A stretch of 36,925 nt of DNA from Verrucomicrobiota bacterium (GCA_003219195.1 QHPX01000146.1:1-36925); one strand, 5' to 3'; positions 16,155 through 25,271 are shown, counted from the stretch's first letter. Numbers and translations are program-made. Notes: generated by a model not told the origin, from the sequence alone.

Positions 16155-16507
16155 AAGTACAAATCGCGCACACTCGCGCGCTTGTCTCGCGCGATCTTAG
16201 CGGTCTGCGCTATGAGTTGGATTTTCCCGGCAAAATCCGCAAGTCGTTTCAACGGCAGACGGTCTTCTGGCTTGCGGGGGCCGCGGCCGTCGGTCTTCTT
16301 TTGACCCGGTTGCCGGCGCGCACGAAGAAAGTTTATGTCGAGCCAAGGATCGGCGGAAAATCGAAGCACCGCCTTCTCGAAGCCGGGTTCGTATTGGGCG
16401 CGCTGAAAATCGCAGCCACTTTGCTCCGGCCGGTGATTGTCGATCTTGTCAAAAATCGATTAAGCGGTTTCGCCGAAAAAAAATCGCCGTCGCCGAGGAA
16501 GTGGTGA
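16112..16507 (+). CDS. DUF3618/YqjK-like small membrane protein
   Basis: 131 residues: an acidic start (MAEEPGDDKPTEELKVQIAHTRALVSRDLSGLRYELD) reminiscent of DUF3618 (IxxTRxxL) proteins, one membrane segment (TVFWLAGAAAVGLLLTRLP, residues ~49-67), a basic linker and a weaker hydrophobic helix (GFVLGALKIAATLLRPVIVDLV). The start overlaps the previous gene by 43 bp. Third member of the yqjD-E-K-like group; assignment rests on order and topology more than on motifs. Carries an iterated motif (16439, VDL). Confidence 0.7.
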   Translation: MAEEPGDDKPTEELKVQIAHTRALVSRDLSGLRYELDFPGKIRKSFQRQTVFWLAGAAAVGLLLTRLPARTKKVYVEPRIGGKSKHRLLEAGFVLGALKIAATLLRPVIVDLVKNRLSGFAEKKSPSPRKW

Positions 16508-16563
16508 CCTTCTTTTCAGATTTACGCCGGCGCCGCGCCGCATAATTATTCTTGGAGCGCACC

Positions 16564-17676
16564 ATGTTGGCAAAAATTGAATTACCACCCGCGAAATCGC
16601 ATCCACTTGCTCACGTGGACGAATATCTCGCGATTGGGCAGGCGGGCGACGCCTCCGATGTCCATCTCGGAGTAAATTCACGGCCGATTTGGCGCCTGCA
16701 CGGAACCTTGCAACCGATCTGGCCTGATGCACCCTGGCTTACTGCCAAGGACACGGCGACTTTGGTTGAAGGCTTTATTCCTGAATTTAATAAAAGGGAA
16801 CTGGCCGAGCGCGGCGATACCGATTTTGCTTATGCAAACAAATCCGCTCGTTACCGCACCAGTGTCGTGCGTCAGCGGCTCGGAATAGACATCGTTTTTC
16901 GCGTCATCAATACGCACGTGCGCACGATGGACGAACTTGAGTTGCCCAAGCATCTCAAGCTGCTCACTCGTTATCAGAACGGGCTGATCCTGGCGACGGG
17001 GTCGGTCGGCACTGGTAAATCGACTACGCTCGCGGCCATGGTCGAACAAGTGAACATGGAGCGGCACGAGCACATCATCACCCTGGAGGACCCGATCGAA
17101 TACATCATCACGCCGAAAAATTGCCACATTACTCAACGCGAAGTGTTCATCCACACGCAATCTTTCGGCGCAGCCCTGCGGGCCGCCCTCCGGGAAGATC
17201 CGGACGTGATCATGGTCGGCGAAATGCGCGATTTGGAAACGATTTCACTCGCCATCACTGCGTCCGAGACTGGGCATTTGGTTCTGGCAACTCTGCACAC
17301 CGGAAATGCCTCGCGCACGCTCGATCGCTTGCTCGATGTATTCCCGCCGGATCAACAGGAACAAGTGCGAGTCATGGTAAGCGAATCTTTGCGCGGCATT
17401 ATTAGTCACCAGCTTGTGCCAAGAAAAGATGGGACAGGCCGCGTGCTGGCGCTGGAAACTCTGACCAATACGCCGGCGGTGGCGAACGTCATTCGAGAAG
17501 CAAAAACATACATGCTGCCAGGCATCATTCAGACCGGCAAAAAACAAGGCATGCAGTTGATGGACGACACGCTTGTCGATCTTTATGACCGCGGGCTGAT
17601 CAGTGCGGAGGAAGCGTACGCGCGCGCAGACCAAAAGAGGGAAATGCGAACGCGCGTCGGACTGCGCGCAAATTGA
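16564..17676 (+). CDS. PilT/PilU-family type IV pilus ATPase (first of two)
   Basis: Hexameric secretion-superfamily ATPase expected at the base of a type IV pilus, where PilT/PilU proteins drive retraction. N-terminal PAS-like part with ASDVHLGVNSRPIWRLHG, then Walker A as GSVGTGKSTTLAAM (unusual; most PilT have GPTGSGKST), Asp box HEHIITLEDPIEYI, Walker B LREDPDVIMVGEMRDLETI, His box LATLHTGNASRTLDRL, and IREAKTYMLPGIIQTGKKQGMQLMD. I start at ATG 16564 because GGAG lies six bases upstream. 370 residues. It is followed 36 bp later by a second family member. No pilin or assembly genes are present here. The altered P-loop suggests the accessory (PilU-like) partner. Iterated motif at 17575 (VDL). 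Confidence 0.9.
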   Translation: MLAKIELPPAKSHPLAHVDEYLAIGQAGDASDVHLGVNSRPIWRLHGTLQPIWPDAPWLTAKDTATLVEGFIPEFNKRELAERGDTDFAYANKSARYRTSVVRQRLGIDIVFRVINTHVRTMDELELPKHLKLLTRYQNGLILATGSVGTGKSTTLAAMVEQVNMERHEHIITLEDPIEYIITPKNCHITQREVFIHTQSFGAALRAALREDPDVIMVGEMRDLETISLAITASETGHLVLATLHTGNASRTLDRLLDVFPPDQQEQVRVMVSESLRGIISHQLVPRKDGTGRVLALETLTNTPAVANVIREAKTYMLPGIIQTGKKQGMQLMDDTLVDLYDRGLISAEEAYARADQKREMRTRVGLRAN

Positions 17677-17712
17677 CAAAGCACGAACGACGAAATCCGA
17701 AACGCTAACGTA

Positions 17713-18873
17713 ATGGCATACCTCGATCAGTTTTTGAATGTGGTGGTGAAGCAAGAGGCCTCCGATCTTCACATCGGCGAAGGACAACCGCCCAAGATTC
17801 GGAAACACGGCGACATCATGCCGATCCGCGGTGAGCCCGTGTCCCGCGATGAAGCGGCGGCGATGTTGAGCGAAGTTTGCGGACCGCAGAAGTGGGAAAT
17901 TTTCGAGGAGCGCGGCGATCTCGATTTCGCTTACGAGATGGATACGGCGTCTCGATTTCGTTCTAATTATTTCAAGCAAGCCAATGGCTATGGCGCCGTT
18001 TTTCGCCTGATTCCGACGAAAATTTCCACGCTCGAGGAACTGGGCATTCCGGTCGTGGTCAAGCAATTTGGCCATTTGCGCGGCGGTCTTGTCCTGGTCA
18101 CCGGCCCAACCGGTTCGGGCAAGACCACGACGCAGGCGGCCCTGCTCGATTATATCAACGAGAATTTTTCGAAGCATATCGTAACGATCGAAGAACCGAT
18201 CGAATTCGTTCACGAACACAAACGCAGCATTATTACGCAGCGGGAGGTGCCAGGTGATTCAAGGACATTTCCCGACGCGCTAAAGGCGGCACTGCGCGAA
18301 GACGTTGATGCTGTGCTTGTCGGCGAGATGCGCGACCTCGAAACCATTTCGCTCGCGCTGACTGCAGCTGAGACTGGTCTACTCGTGTTCGGCACATTGC
18401 ATACAAACAACGCACGAAAGACCGTCGATCGAATGGTGGATGTGTTTCCGGCCGAACGCCAAGCGCAGGCGCGGGCGATGCTGGCGAATTCGTTGCGCGG
18501 CGTGCTCGCCCAGTTGCTTTTGAAAAGAGCGGATCGCCCTGGCCGGATCGCGGTGAATGAGATCCTGATCGCAAACGCCGCCGTTGCGGCCATCATTCGT
18601 GAAGGCGCGTCGCAAAAGCTTCAGGACGTTATCGTTTCCGGAAGAGCGCAGGGGATGCAATTCATGGACGACGCGATCTGGGCGCTGCTGGAAAAGGGGA
18701 TCGTCTCGCCTCATGAAGCCTTCATGAAGGCGATCGACAAAAATCGCTTCAAGCAATTTCTTCCAGCGGAAGAGGAACACCTCGGTGACGCTGCCGGTGC
18801 CGTGCCCGATGATGAGCAACGGCAGCCGGGCAATTTTGTCAAACGTATCGCGGGTCACGCGCCGCGGCGGTGA
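17713..18873 (+). CDS. pilT: PilT-family twitching motility / retraction ATPase (second of two)
   Basis: 386 residues. ASDLHIGEGQPPKIRKHGDIMPI, a canonical Walker A GPTGSGKTTTQAALLDYIN (residues ~134-152), Asp box KHIVTIEEPIEFVHE, Walker B ALREDVDAVLVGEMRDLETISLALTAAETG, His box FGTLHTNNARKTVDRMVDVFP, and the C-terminal AAIIREGASQKLQDVIVSGRAQGMQFMDDAI. This is PilT layout with an extra charged C-terminal tail of about 40 residues. Together with the previous gene it forms a two-ATPase retraction cassette. Retraction ATPases are required for natural transformation in many species, which matters for the iterated motif. It contains no copy of the motif. Confidence 0.92.
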   Translation: MAYLDQFLNVVVKQEASDLHIGEGQPPKIRKHGDIMPIRGEPVSRDEAAAMLSEVCGPQKWEIFEERGDLDFAYEMDTASRFRSNYFKQANGYGAVFRLIPTKISTLEELGIPVVVKQFGHLRGGLVLVTGPTGSGKTTTQAALLDYINENFSKHIVTIEEPIEFVHEHKRSIITQREVPGDSRTFPDALKAALREDVDAVLVGEMRDLETISLALTAAETGLLVFGTLHTNNARKTVDRMVDVFPAERQAQARAMLANSLRGVLAQLLLKRADRPGRIAVNEILIANAAVAAIIREGASQKLQDVIVSGRAQGMQFMDDAIWALLEKGIVSPHEAFMKAIDKNRFKQFLPAEEEHLGDAAGAVPDDEQRQPGNFVKRIAGHAPRR

Positions 18874-18899
18874 GGGGGCGAGAGATCGTTCCGCGTGCG

Positions 18900-18925
18900 T
18901 TGACAATAAAAAACCGAGTGATAAG
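18900..18925 (+). promoter_or_regulatory. Possible weak promoter upstream of the HNH gene
   Basis: TTGACA (18900-18905) is a perfect -35 box. The best -10 candidate, GATAAG (18920-18925), is only 14 bases away, shorter than the usual 16-18, so support is weak. Confidence 0.25.
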
Positions 18926-18964
18926 GTCGCGCACCTTTGCAAAACAACTCTTTAATAGGACCTT

Positions 18965-18974
18965 AAGATCGACA
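18965..18974 (+). repeat. Iterated motif AAGATCGACA in the HNH gene leader
   Basis: Noncoding copy, preceded by T (TAAGATCGACAATCG), 12 bp before the HNH start codon. Confidence 0.9.
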
Positions 18975-18986
18975 ATCGAACGCGAA

Positions 18987-19598
18987 ATGCACTCGTTGCT
19001 AAACAATCAGGTTCTGGTGTTGAATCGTCTTTGGCAGGCGGTCAACATTTGCACGGCGCGGCGTGCCTTCGCGCTGGTCTACGCTGGTCACGCTCATGTC
19101 GTCTCATCGGATGACGCAAACAATTTCCTGACCCACGATTTCGAGAGTTGGCGCGATTTCTCCGCCGCCGCGCCCGATCACGAAATGGTCACGACAATTT
19201 CGTGGAGGATTCGCGTGCCGCGGGTGATTGTGCTGCTCTTTTTCGATCGGCTGCCGAAAAAGGAAGTGAAGTTTACCCGGCACAACGTTTTCGAGCGCGA
19301 CAAAAACACCTGCCAGTATTGCGGACACGCCTTCGATCGGAACGATTTGAATCTGGATCACGTCGTGCCGCGCGATCGCGGCGGGACGACAACGTGGGAG
19401 AATGTGGTTTGCTCCTGCATTGGCTGTAACACGCGCAAGGGTAATCGGCTTCCGCGAGAGGCGCAGATGAGTCTCATCCGCAAACCAAAGCGGCCGAAGT
19501 GGCGTCCGTTTGTGCACGTTACCTTTTCCTCACCCCAACACGAAAGCTGGCGCCACTTTGTCGATCTTGCCTACTGGAACGTCGAGCTGAGCGACTGA
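18987..19598 (+). CDS. HNH endonuclease-family protein
   Basis: 203 residues. N-terminal segment MHSLLNNQVLVLNRLWQAVNICTARRAFAL is conserved in a widespread chromosomal HNH family. The nuclease motif is FERDKNTCQYCGHAFDRNDLNLDHVVPRDRGGTTTWENVVCSCIGCNTRKGNRLP (residues ~105-159): two zinc CxxC pairs around the catalytic DHV. ATG 18987 fits the family start; the frame is open back to 18870. It is a stand-alone gene, not next to a methylase. Members have been suggested to act in DNA processing or repair, but the role is not established. Ends in a bidirectional terminator. Iterated motif at 19560 (VDL). Confidence 0.85.
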   Translation: MHSLLNNQVLVLNRLWQAVNICTARRAFALVYAGHAHVVSSDDANNFLTHDFESWRDFSAAAPDHEMVTTISWRIRVPRVIVLLFFDRLPKKEVKFTRHNVFERDKNTCQYCGHAFDRNDLNLDHVVPRDRGGTTTWENVVCSCIGCNTRKGNRLPREAQMSLIRKPKRPKWRPFVHVTFSSPQHESWRHFVDLAYWNVELSD

Positions 19599-19611
19599 GA
19601 ATTGGTTACAT

Positions 19612-19664
19612 CGTTAAGAAAGTTACAAAATTAGAATGCAGAACTCCTTTGTAACTTTTTAACG
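19612..19664. terminator. Bidirectional terminator between the HNH gene and nuoN
   Basis: The left arm CGTTAAGAAAGTTACAAA (19612-19629) pairs with TTTGTAACTTTTTAACG (19648-19664), 17 bp with one bulged G and an 18-nt loop. A- and T-rich flanks allow it to work for both convergent transcripts. The right arm includes the nuoN TAA stop. Confidence 0.85.
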
Positions 19665-21080
19665 TTTTAAGGCTTCTAAAATCGGCCACGGATAAATCCC
19701 GAGCCAAATAGTCGCGACGATCAAGGCCGACATGGTTGCGCGAGACAAAGCGTTTACGGGAATTTTCTCCTCGCTTGTCGGTACCTGCCAATACATCGCG
19801 CGGACAACCTTTAGATAATAATAAAACCCACAGGCCACTGTGACCACGCCGGCGACGACGAGCACTGTTTGGCGCTGCGCGATTGCAGCGTAAAAAATAA
19901 AAAATTTGCCGAAAAACCCCGCCGTAAACGGGACGCCCGCGAGCGAAACCATCGCGATCAACATGGCGAAGGCGAGAAAAGGGGAGCGCTTCGCCAGGCC
20001 ATCAAAATCGGAAATCTGTTCGCCGGCGCGCTGAGCGACGACGATTAAAACCGCGAAACTGAGCAGAGTCATAAGCAAATAGGCAACGAGATAAAAGATC
20101 ACGGCCGATCCCGCCAGACACGCGACACCGATGAGCAGATAACCGGCGTGTGCGATGCTCGAATAGGCGAGCAACCGCTTTAGGTTGCTTTGCGGCAGCG
20201 CGGCGAGATTGCCGTAGATCACGGTGAGCAGCGCGATCAGCACAAGCAAACGTTCCATTTGTGGCAGCATCATGAACGGGCGCAGCACGCGCACGAGCAC
20301 GACAAAGCCGGCGGCCTTCGATCCAACCGAAAGATACGCGGTCACCGGCGTCGGTGCGCCTTGATAGACATCCGGCACCCAGATTTGAAACGGCACGGCC
20401 GCAATCTTGAAACCGAGACCAACCAGAACGAGCACCGCACCAAAAAGGGCCCCGCCACGCTCGATCTCAGGATTTGCGAATGCCGTCGTGATGCGTTGCA
20501 AATTTGTTTCGCCAGTTACTCCGAAAATCCAGGTGATTCCGTATACAAGAAAAGCGGTGGAGAGGGCGCTCAGCACCAGATATTTCACACCTGCTTCCAG
20601 TGTCGTTGGATTGCGTCGCGTAAAACTGACCAGCACGTAAAACGAAATGGTGACGAGCTCGATCGAAACGAAAATCATCACGAAATCGATCGCCGAGACG
20701 ATGTACATAAGCCCGGCGCAGGTAAAAATGGGCAGAGCGAAAAATTCTCCGAGACCTGATTGACTCGTCGCGCCAGCGGAACTGCGCAGGACGGGCGCGT
20801 AATCTATCATCATAACGAGAACCACGATGGTGGTGAGGAGCGCGAAACGTTTGAAGAAGATCGACAATGGATCGGCCGTATAAAAACTCCAAAACCCGGT
20901 CGCCGACTCAAGTGCAGGACCTGGTTCGAGAAACCACGTGCCGATCAACACGACGGTGAGCGCGCCGATTGCAGCGAAGGCCAGAGTTCGCTTGTCGATG
21001 CGCTCAACAAAGGCCTCGAACAACAGAACCAACATGCCCAGAACGAGCACGGCGATCTCGAGATTGCGCGCCGGAATCAT
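19659..21080 (-). CDS. nuoN: NADH-quinone oxidoreductase subunit N (NuoN)
   Basis: Antiporter-like proton-pumping membrane subunit of complex I; 473 residues from the ATG at 21080. That start overlaps the nuoM stop as ATGA (21077-21080), so I prefer it over the longer open frame to 21161. Shows the LuxR-like run of 14 membrane helices, with AGAT-type loop VPDVYQGAPTPVTAYLSVGSKAAGFVVLVRVL (antiporter motif with lysine), LLAYSSIAHAGYLLIG and GVPFTAGFFGKFFIFYAAI. The last gene of the operon; its stop lies in the terminator. Iterated motif at 20857 is read as LSI, a different frame from the usual VDL. Confidence 0.93.
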   Translation of the reverse strand: MIPARNLEIAVLVLGMLVLLFEAFVERIDKRTLAFAAIGALTVVLIGTWFLEPGPALESATGFWSFYTADPLSIFFKRFALLTTIVVLVMMIDYAPVLRSSAGATSQSGLGEFFALPIFTCAGLMYIVSAIDFVMIFVSIELVTISFYVLVSFTRRNPTTLEAGVKYLVLSALSTAFLVYGITWIFGVTGETNLQRITTAFANPEIERGGALFGAVLVLVGLGFKIAAVPFQIWVPDVYQGAPTPVTAYLSVGSKAAGFVVLVRVLRPFMMLPQMERLLVLIALLTVIYGNLAALPQSNLKRLLAYSSIAHAGYLLIGVACLAGSAVIFYLVAYLLMTLLSFAVLIVVAQRAGEQISDFDGLAKRSPFLAFAMLIAMVSLAGVPFTAGFFGKFFIFYAAIAQRQTVLVVAGVVTVACGFYYYLKVVRAMYWQVPTSEEKIPVNALSRATMSALIVATIWLGIYPWPILEALKR

Positions 21081-22561
21081 GGTGGTCGATTGTCGCTGAA
21101 GTAAGTCTGGAACGCTGGCGCGACGATTCGCACGAATGATTGCGGGAAAAATCCGAACCAAAGAAGCGCGGCTACCAACAGCGTGATGGGCAGGCGCAAG
21201 CTGCCGTCAAGATCGACAAGATTATTGCAGCGCGCGCCGAGTGTTCCCATAAAGACTTTGCGATACGCCCGCAACATGTAAACGGCCGAGACCACCACTC
21301 CCCAAAGCCCAAGCACGGTGGCGAGCTGAAAAATGTGGAAACGTTCGATTTCCCAGCCGTTTTGGAACGCGCCAAAGAAAATCATCGCTTCGCTGGCAAA
21401 ATTGAGGAAGCCGGGAAGACCAATCGCGGCAAAGGCGCCAAGGCCGAAGGCGAGTCCAGCGAAGGGCATTACTTTGCCGAGGCCGCCGAGATCGTCGAAG
21501 AGCAAGGTATCCGTACGCTTGCGCACTTCACCGGCAACCGCAAAAAGCAGCGCGATTGAAAGGCCATGAGCAAACATCAAGATGGCTGCGCCGCTCGTCC
21601 CGAGAATATTTGCGCTGGCAATCCCGAGAAAAATGTAGCCCATGTGCATGACGCTCGAGTAACCAAGCATCCAGTCGAGCCGCTTCTGCGCGATTGTGAC
21701 CAACCCGATGTAAATGATGTTTCCGAGTAACAACACCACGAGCAGACTCGTCCAATGACGCGCACCCTCCGGAAGCAGCGGCACGGCCAAGCGCAGCAGG
21801 CCGTAAAGTCCAAATTTTTTTAACACTCCCGCATGGAGCATCGCCGCCGGTGCGGGCGCGGACGCGTAGGCTTCTGGCGCCCAGCTATGAAACGGGAAGA
21901 GCGAGACAAGAATTCCGAAACCGACGAGCAGTAGCAAATAAACATGGCGTTGCGCCTCGGCGCCGATTTGTCCCGTCGCCGCCGCTGCCTGCAACGCGCG
22001 AATGTCAAAGCTGCGCGATGCGACTGGAACGCTCTGGTAGAGCAAGATCAAACCGATGAGCAAAATGAAACTTCCGAGCGCAAGATAGATCGTGATCTTC
22101 CATGCGGCCGCGCTTCGGTTCCCGCTGCCCCAGATTCCGATCAATAGAAAAGTCGGAATGAGGGCGAGCTCGTGAAACGCATAAAAGAAAAATAAATCGA
22201 GCGAAGCAAATGCGCCGATCGCCCCGCCGGAGATGAGCAGAAGGCAGGCGTAGAACGCGTTTTCGTACTTGTCGATCTTGCCGGTGAACCAAACGGCCGC
22301 CAGCGTGACGATCGCGGCCAGCAAGACCATGATCAGGCTCAGGCCATCGAGACCGACTGCGAAATTGAGTCCCCAGTCCGCGGAAATTGTAAAGGAATGA
22401 ACATCTTGAAAACCGCCCGGTGACTTTTCGAACAGAGCGAAAGCGAGCAGCGCCACCACGAACGTGAACACCGAAGCGAGCAACGCCGTTCTGCGCGCGG
22501 GCGCACCAGCCAAGATGGCAATGGCAGCAATGATCGGGCAGAAAATGATGAACAGAAGCAT
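21077..22561 (-). CDS. nuoM: NADH-quinone oxidoreductase subunit M (NuoM)
   Basis: Antiporter-like membrane subunit, 494 residues. Key pieces: GLDGLSLIMVLLAAIVTLAAVWF, FYAFHELALIPTFLLIGIWG (conserved Glu/His of TM5), FPFHSWAPEAYASAPAPAAMLHAGVLKKFGLYGLLR (antiporter motif with the conserved Lys), DWMLGYSSVMHMGYIFLGI and LPGFLNFASEAMIFFGAF. ATG overlaps the nuoL TGA by one base (TGATG) and its own TGA overlaps nuoN by four bases. Two iterated motifs: 21209 (VDL) and 22271 (KID). Confidence 0.96.
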   Translation of the reverse strand: MLLFIIFCPIIAAIAILAGAPARRTALLASVFTFVVALLAFALFEKSPGGFQDVHSFTISADWGLNFAVGLDGLSLIMVLLAAIVTLAAVWFTGKIDKYENAFYACLLLISGGAIGAFASLDLFFFYAFHELALIPTFLLIGIWGSGNRSAAAWKITIYLALGSFILLIGLILLYQSVPVASRSFDIRALQAAAATGQIGAEAQRHVYLLLLVGFGILVSLFPFHSWAPEAYASAPAPAAMLHAGVLKKFGLYGLLRLAVPLLPEGARHWTSLLVVLLLGNIIYIGLVTIAQKRLDWMLGYSSVMHMGYIFLGIASANILGTSGAAILMFAHGLSIALLFAVAGEVRKRTDTLLFDDLGGLGKVMPFAGLAFGLGAFAAIGLPGFLNFASEAMIFFGAFQNGWEIERFHIFQLATVLGLWGVVVSAVYMLRAYRKVFMGTLGARCNNLVDLDGSLRLPITLLVAALLWFGFFPQSFVRIVAPAFQTYFSDNRPP

Positions 22562-24360
22562 CAGCGGAAAACGGCGAAATAGATGAGGGCGACGATACCC
22601 AGACCAAAGAGGAATGAATAAGCCTGCAGATTTCCCACCTGAAGCAAGCGCAGCAGCGAGCCGATTCCCCAGGTTCCGCCACTCGCTCCGCGCACTGCTC
22701 CGGCGTCAATGATCCATCGATCGAAGAAAGCCGAGATGCGCGCGAGAAGTTCCTGCGTCCAATCGATCAACCAGCGATAAAACTCGTCGAAGTAAAAACG
22801 CCGCCGTAAAAGATCGAGATCAAACGTTTCGCTCGTACGATCCTTGTAAGACGCGATGGCGAGACCGGCCCCGAGAACCAACGCGCTCATTGCCAACAGA
22901 GGAACGCTCTCGAAAAAATCCATTTCCTGGGGAATCACAACGAACCGCCGGCTAAAAGAAGCAGATCCGCCAACGATAACGAACAGCGCCAGCACGATTA
23001 ATGGCCCGACCATCACAAAAGGCGATTCTCTACTTATGCGGGCGGCATGACTTCGCGGATGGCCAAGAAAAACAACCACCAGCAGGCGCGTGATATAGAA
23101 CGCGGTCAGCAAAGCGGTGCCCAGAGCTGCAACAAAGATCGGCATGTTGTGTTCGTAGGCGAGCGCCAGAATTGCGTCCTTGCTAAAAAATCCGCTGAAC
23201 GGCGGACAACCCATGAGCGCGAGGGCGCCGATCAGAAACGCGACAAATGTGACGGTAAGATTGCGGCTCAAACCGCCCATTTCCCAAATGTCCTGTTCGT
23301 GATGAAGCGCGACGATGACGGAGCCGGCCGCGAGAAAGAGGAGCGCTTTGAAAAACGCATGCGTGAAAAGGTGATAGATCGCCGCGTTGTTCGATGACAG
23401 TCCGATCGCCATCACCATGTAGCCAAGTTGCGAAAGCGTGGAATAAGCAAGGATGCGTTTGATGTCGTTTTGCTGGGTCGCGATCAATGCGGCCATGAGC
23501 GCGGTGATCGTGCCGATCCAGGCAATGACCAGGAGCGCGGTGTGTGACGCTTGAATGATGAATCCAACGCGGACCAACATGTAAACGCCGGCTGCGACCA
23601 TCGTCGCGGCATGAATCAGCGCCGAGATCGGCGTCGGACCTTCCATTGCATCCGGCAGCCAAACGTGAAGCGGGAACTGCGCCGATTTCCCCACCGCGCC
23701 GCAAAAGATCAAAAGCGCGGTGATCGTCAAAAACACTGGATGACTCGCTAAGATCGACCATCGCGGGGCAATGTCGGCAAAAACGACCGATCCCGTCGAC
23801 ATCCAGACCATGAGGATGCCGAGCATAAAACCAAAATCGCCGACGCGATTGGTGATGAATGCTTTGTTTCCCGCGTCGGCCGCGGCATCGCGTTCGAACC
23901 AGTGGCCGATCAGCACATAGGAAGTAAAGCCAACCAGCTCCCAAAAGATGAACAGCATCACGAAATTGTTGGCGAGGACAATTCCAAGCATGGCGAACAT
24001 AAAAAGCGAGAGCGCGGCGAAATAACGGGACTTGCCTTCATCGTCCCGCATGTAGCCTAACGAGTAGATGTGAATCAACGCGCCGATTCCAGAAACCAGG
24101 ACCAGCATCATTCGACTCAGGTTGTCCAGGACGAAGCCGAACGGCACGGTGAAGATTCCCGGGAAGTCGATCCAATTTAGGGCAACTGCCGACGCATCTT
24201 TGCGCGCGAAAATCACGCAAGCGCCGGTAAAGCTCGCGAACACCGTGGCGCAGGACAAAAAACTGCTCAGCTTTTTCGAGCGTCGCGTAAAAACCGTGAT
24301 CAGCGCCGCTGCGCCGAGCGGAGCGAGCAGCACAACCCAAGGCAGCAGCGCACCTTTCAT
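22561..24360 (-). CDS. nuoL: NADH-quinone oxidoreductase subunit L (NuoL)
   Basis: Largest antiporter-like subunit with the lateral helix HL; 599 residues, slightly short of the usual 610-640. Motifs: FGFVLDNLSRMMLVLVSGIGALIHIYSLGYM, FIFWELVGFTSYVLIGHWFERDAAADAGNKAFITNRVGDFGFMLG, HVWLPDAMEGPTPISALIHAATMVAAGVYMLVR, AYSTLSQLGYMVMAIG, and GCPPFSGFFSKDAILALAYE. The nuoK TAG and nuoL ATG enclose ATCGAC, giving TAGATCGACATG, a one-base variant of the iterated motif. A 9-bp copy at 23750 is read as WSIL. Confidence 0.96.
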   Translation of the reverse strand: MKGALLPWVVLLAPLGAAALITVFTRRSKKLSSFLSCATVFASFTGACVIFARKDASAVALNWIDFPGIFTVPFGFVLDNLSRMMLVLVSGIGALIHIYSLGYMRDDEGKSRYFAALSLFMFAMLGIVLANNFVMLFIFWELVGFTSYVLIGHWFERDAAADAGNKAFITNRVGDFGFMLGILMVWMSTGSVVFADIAPRWSILASHPVFLTITALLIFCGAVGKSAQFPLHVWLPDAMEGPTPISALIHAATMVAAGVYMLVRVGFIIQASHTALLVIAWIGTITALMAALIATQQNDIKRILAYSTLSQLGYMVMAIGLSSNNAAIYHLFTHAFFKALLFLAAGSVIVALHHEQDIWEMGGLSRNLTVTFVAFLIGALALMGCPPFSGFFSKDAILALAYEHNMPIFVAALGTALLTAFYITRLLVVVFLGHPRSHAARISRESPFVMVGPLIVLALFVIVGGSASFSRRFVVIPQEMDFFESVPLLAMSALVLGAGLAIASYKDRTSETFDLDLLRRRFYFDEFYRWLIDWTQELLARISAFFDRWIIDAGAVRGASGGTWGIGSLLRLLQVGNLQAYSFLFGLGIVALIYFAVFR

Positions 24361-24368
24361 GTCGATCT
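24361..24368 (-). repeat. Iterated-motif variant at the nuoK/nuoL junction
   Basis: Reads TAGATCGACATG on the minus strand: nuoK stop TAG, then the motif core, then the nuoL ATG. One base from the consensus. Confidence 0.7.
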
Positions 24369-24687
24369 AAAATTTCAAGCTCGTGATGTCTTCGACGTTC
24401 GTTGTCTGGCGAGCGCGGAACAGGGCTACGATGATGGCAAGCCCAACCGCGACTTCGGCGGCGGCGACCGTAATGATAAAAAAGACGAAGACCTGTGCGT
24501 TGTAATTGGGCAGACCATTCGGTTGCACGTGAAATCGCGAGAAAGCGACGAGCGATAAGTTCGCGGCGTTCAACATCAACTCGAGCGACATGAAAATGAT
24601 GATGAGATTGCGCCGCAACATTACTCCGGCAAAACCGATCGCGAAGAGAATGCCGCTTACGATGAGATAATCGCCGAGCGTCACCAT
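24367..24687 (-). CDS. nuoK: NADH-quinone oxidoreductase subunit K (NuoK)
   Basis: Small three-helix membrane subunit, 106 residues (usual ~100). Contains [27 protein letters not shown], which carries the first conserved membrane Glu, and [26 protein letters not shown] with the second. Separated from nuoJ by a single base (TAA-C-ATG). The C-terminus [14 protein letters not shown] is typical. Confidence 0.95.
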   Translation of the reverse strand: MVTLGDYLIVSGILFAIGFAGVMLRRNLIIIFMSLELMLNAANLSLVAFSRFHVQPNGLPNYNAQVFVFFIITVAAAEVAVGLAIIVALFRARQTTNVEDITSLKF

Positions 24688-24688
24688 G

Positions 24689-25192
24689 TTATCGAAGCTC
24701 GTGTCTGCTCAGCAGGACGATGCCAATCGTCGCCACGAGGACAAGAATGCCGATGATTTGAAACGGCAGATTGTAATTTCCGAATAGGACCAAGCCGACA
24801 TTGCGAACGTCGTCGATTGTCGATCTTGCGAGCGGCGGAAAAGTTTGCTGGGCGGCTTTGAGGTTGCCAATGACGTAAAGAATCTGCGTGAGCAGTACGA
24901 GAGCGACGGCGATTCCGCCCGCTGAGGCTAGCCAGTTGATCTTGCGCAATTTCTCCGCGCGCAGATCGAGCAGCATGATGATGAAAAGGAAAAGCACCAT
25001 GATCGCGCCGGCGTAGATCAGCACTTGGATGATGCCGACGAAGAAGGCGTCGAGCGACATGAAGAGCGCCGCCAGACCGAGAAAGGAAACGACGAGATTG
25101 AGCGCGCTGGCGATGGGATTGCGATTGATCACGACCGCTGCGCCGAAAACGAGCATGAGCAACGCGAAAATCCAGAAGAGGAAAGGTGGCAT
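24689..25192 (-). CDS. nuoJ: NADH-quinone oxidoreductase subunit J (NuoJ)
   Basis: Membrane subunit, 167 residues with five helices: [74 protein letters not shown] (helices 1-3 with the conserved Tyr and Gly of the pi-bulge in TM3), then two more. An iterated motif at 24819 is read as RST in a variable periplasmic loop. The 79 bp upstream to nuoI contain a heptamer array. Confidence 0.94.
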   Translation of the reverse strand: MPPFLFWIFALLMLVFGAAVVINRNPIASALNLVVSFLGLAALFMSLDAFFVGIIQVLIYAGAIMVLFLFIIMLLDLRAEKLRKINWLASAGGIAVALVLLTQILYVIGNLKAAQQTFPPLARSTIDDVRNVGLVLFGNYNLPFQIIGILVLVATIGIVLLSRHELR

Positions 25193-25199
25193 TATAAAA

Positions 25200-25227
25200 T
25201 TGGAGATTGGAGATTGTAGATTGGAGA
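25200..25227. repeat. Heptamer tandem repeat, 4 units of TTGKAGA
   Basis: TTGGAGA, TTGGAGA, TTGTAGA, TTGGAGA, followed by a degraded fifth unit. It lies 8 bp upstream of the nuoJ ATG (transcribed leftward), inside the nuo operon between nuoI and nuoJ. Same unit length as the arrays at 4198 and 30003. Confidence 0.88.
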
Positions 25228-25271
25228 TTGAAATGGAAGTGCACGCAGGCTGAAAAATCTGAAATCTGGTT

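Noticed and set aside
16508-16563. Separate promoter or small gene between the YqjK-like and PilT-like genes
   Set aside because: Only 56 bp with no clear -35/-10 pair or frame; just the GGAG site of the next gene is convincing.
18987-19598. HNH gene as part of a restriction-modification or mobile intron system
   Set aside because: No methylase, group I/II intron or reverse transcriptase nearby; the family occurs as a stand-alone chromosomal gene.
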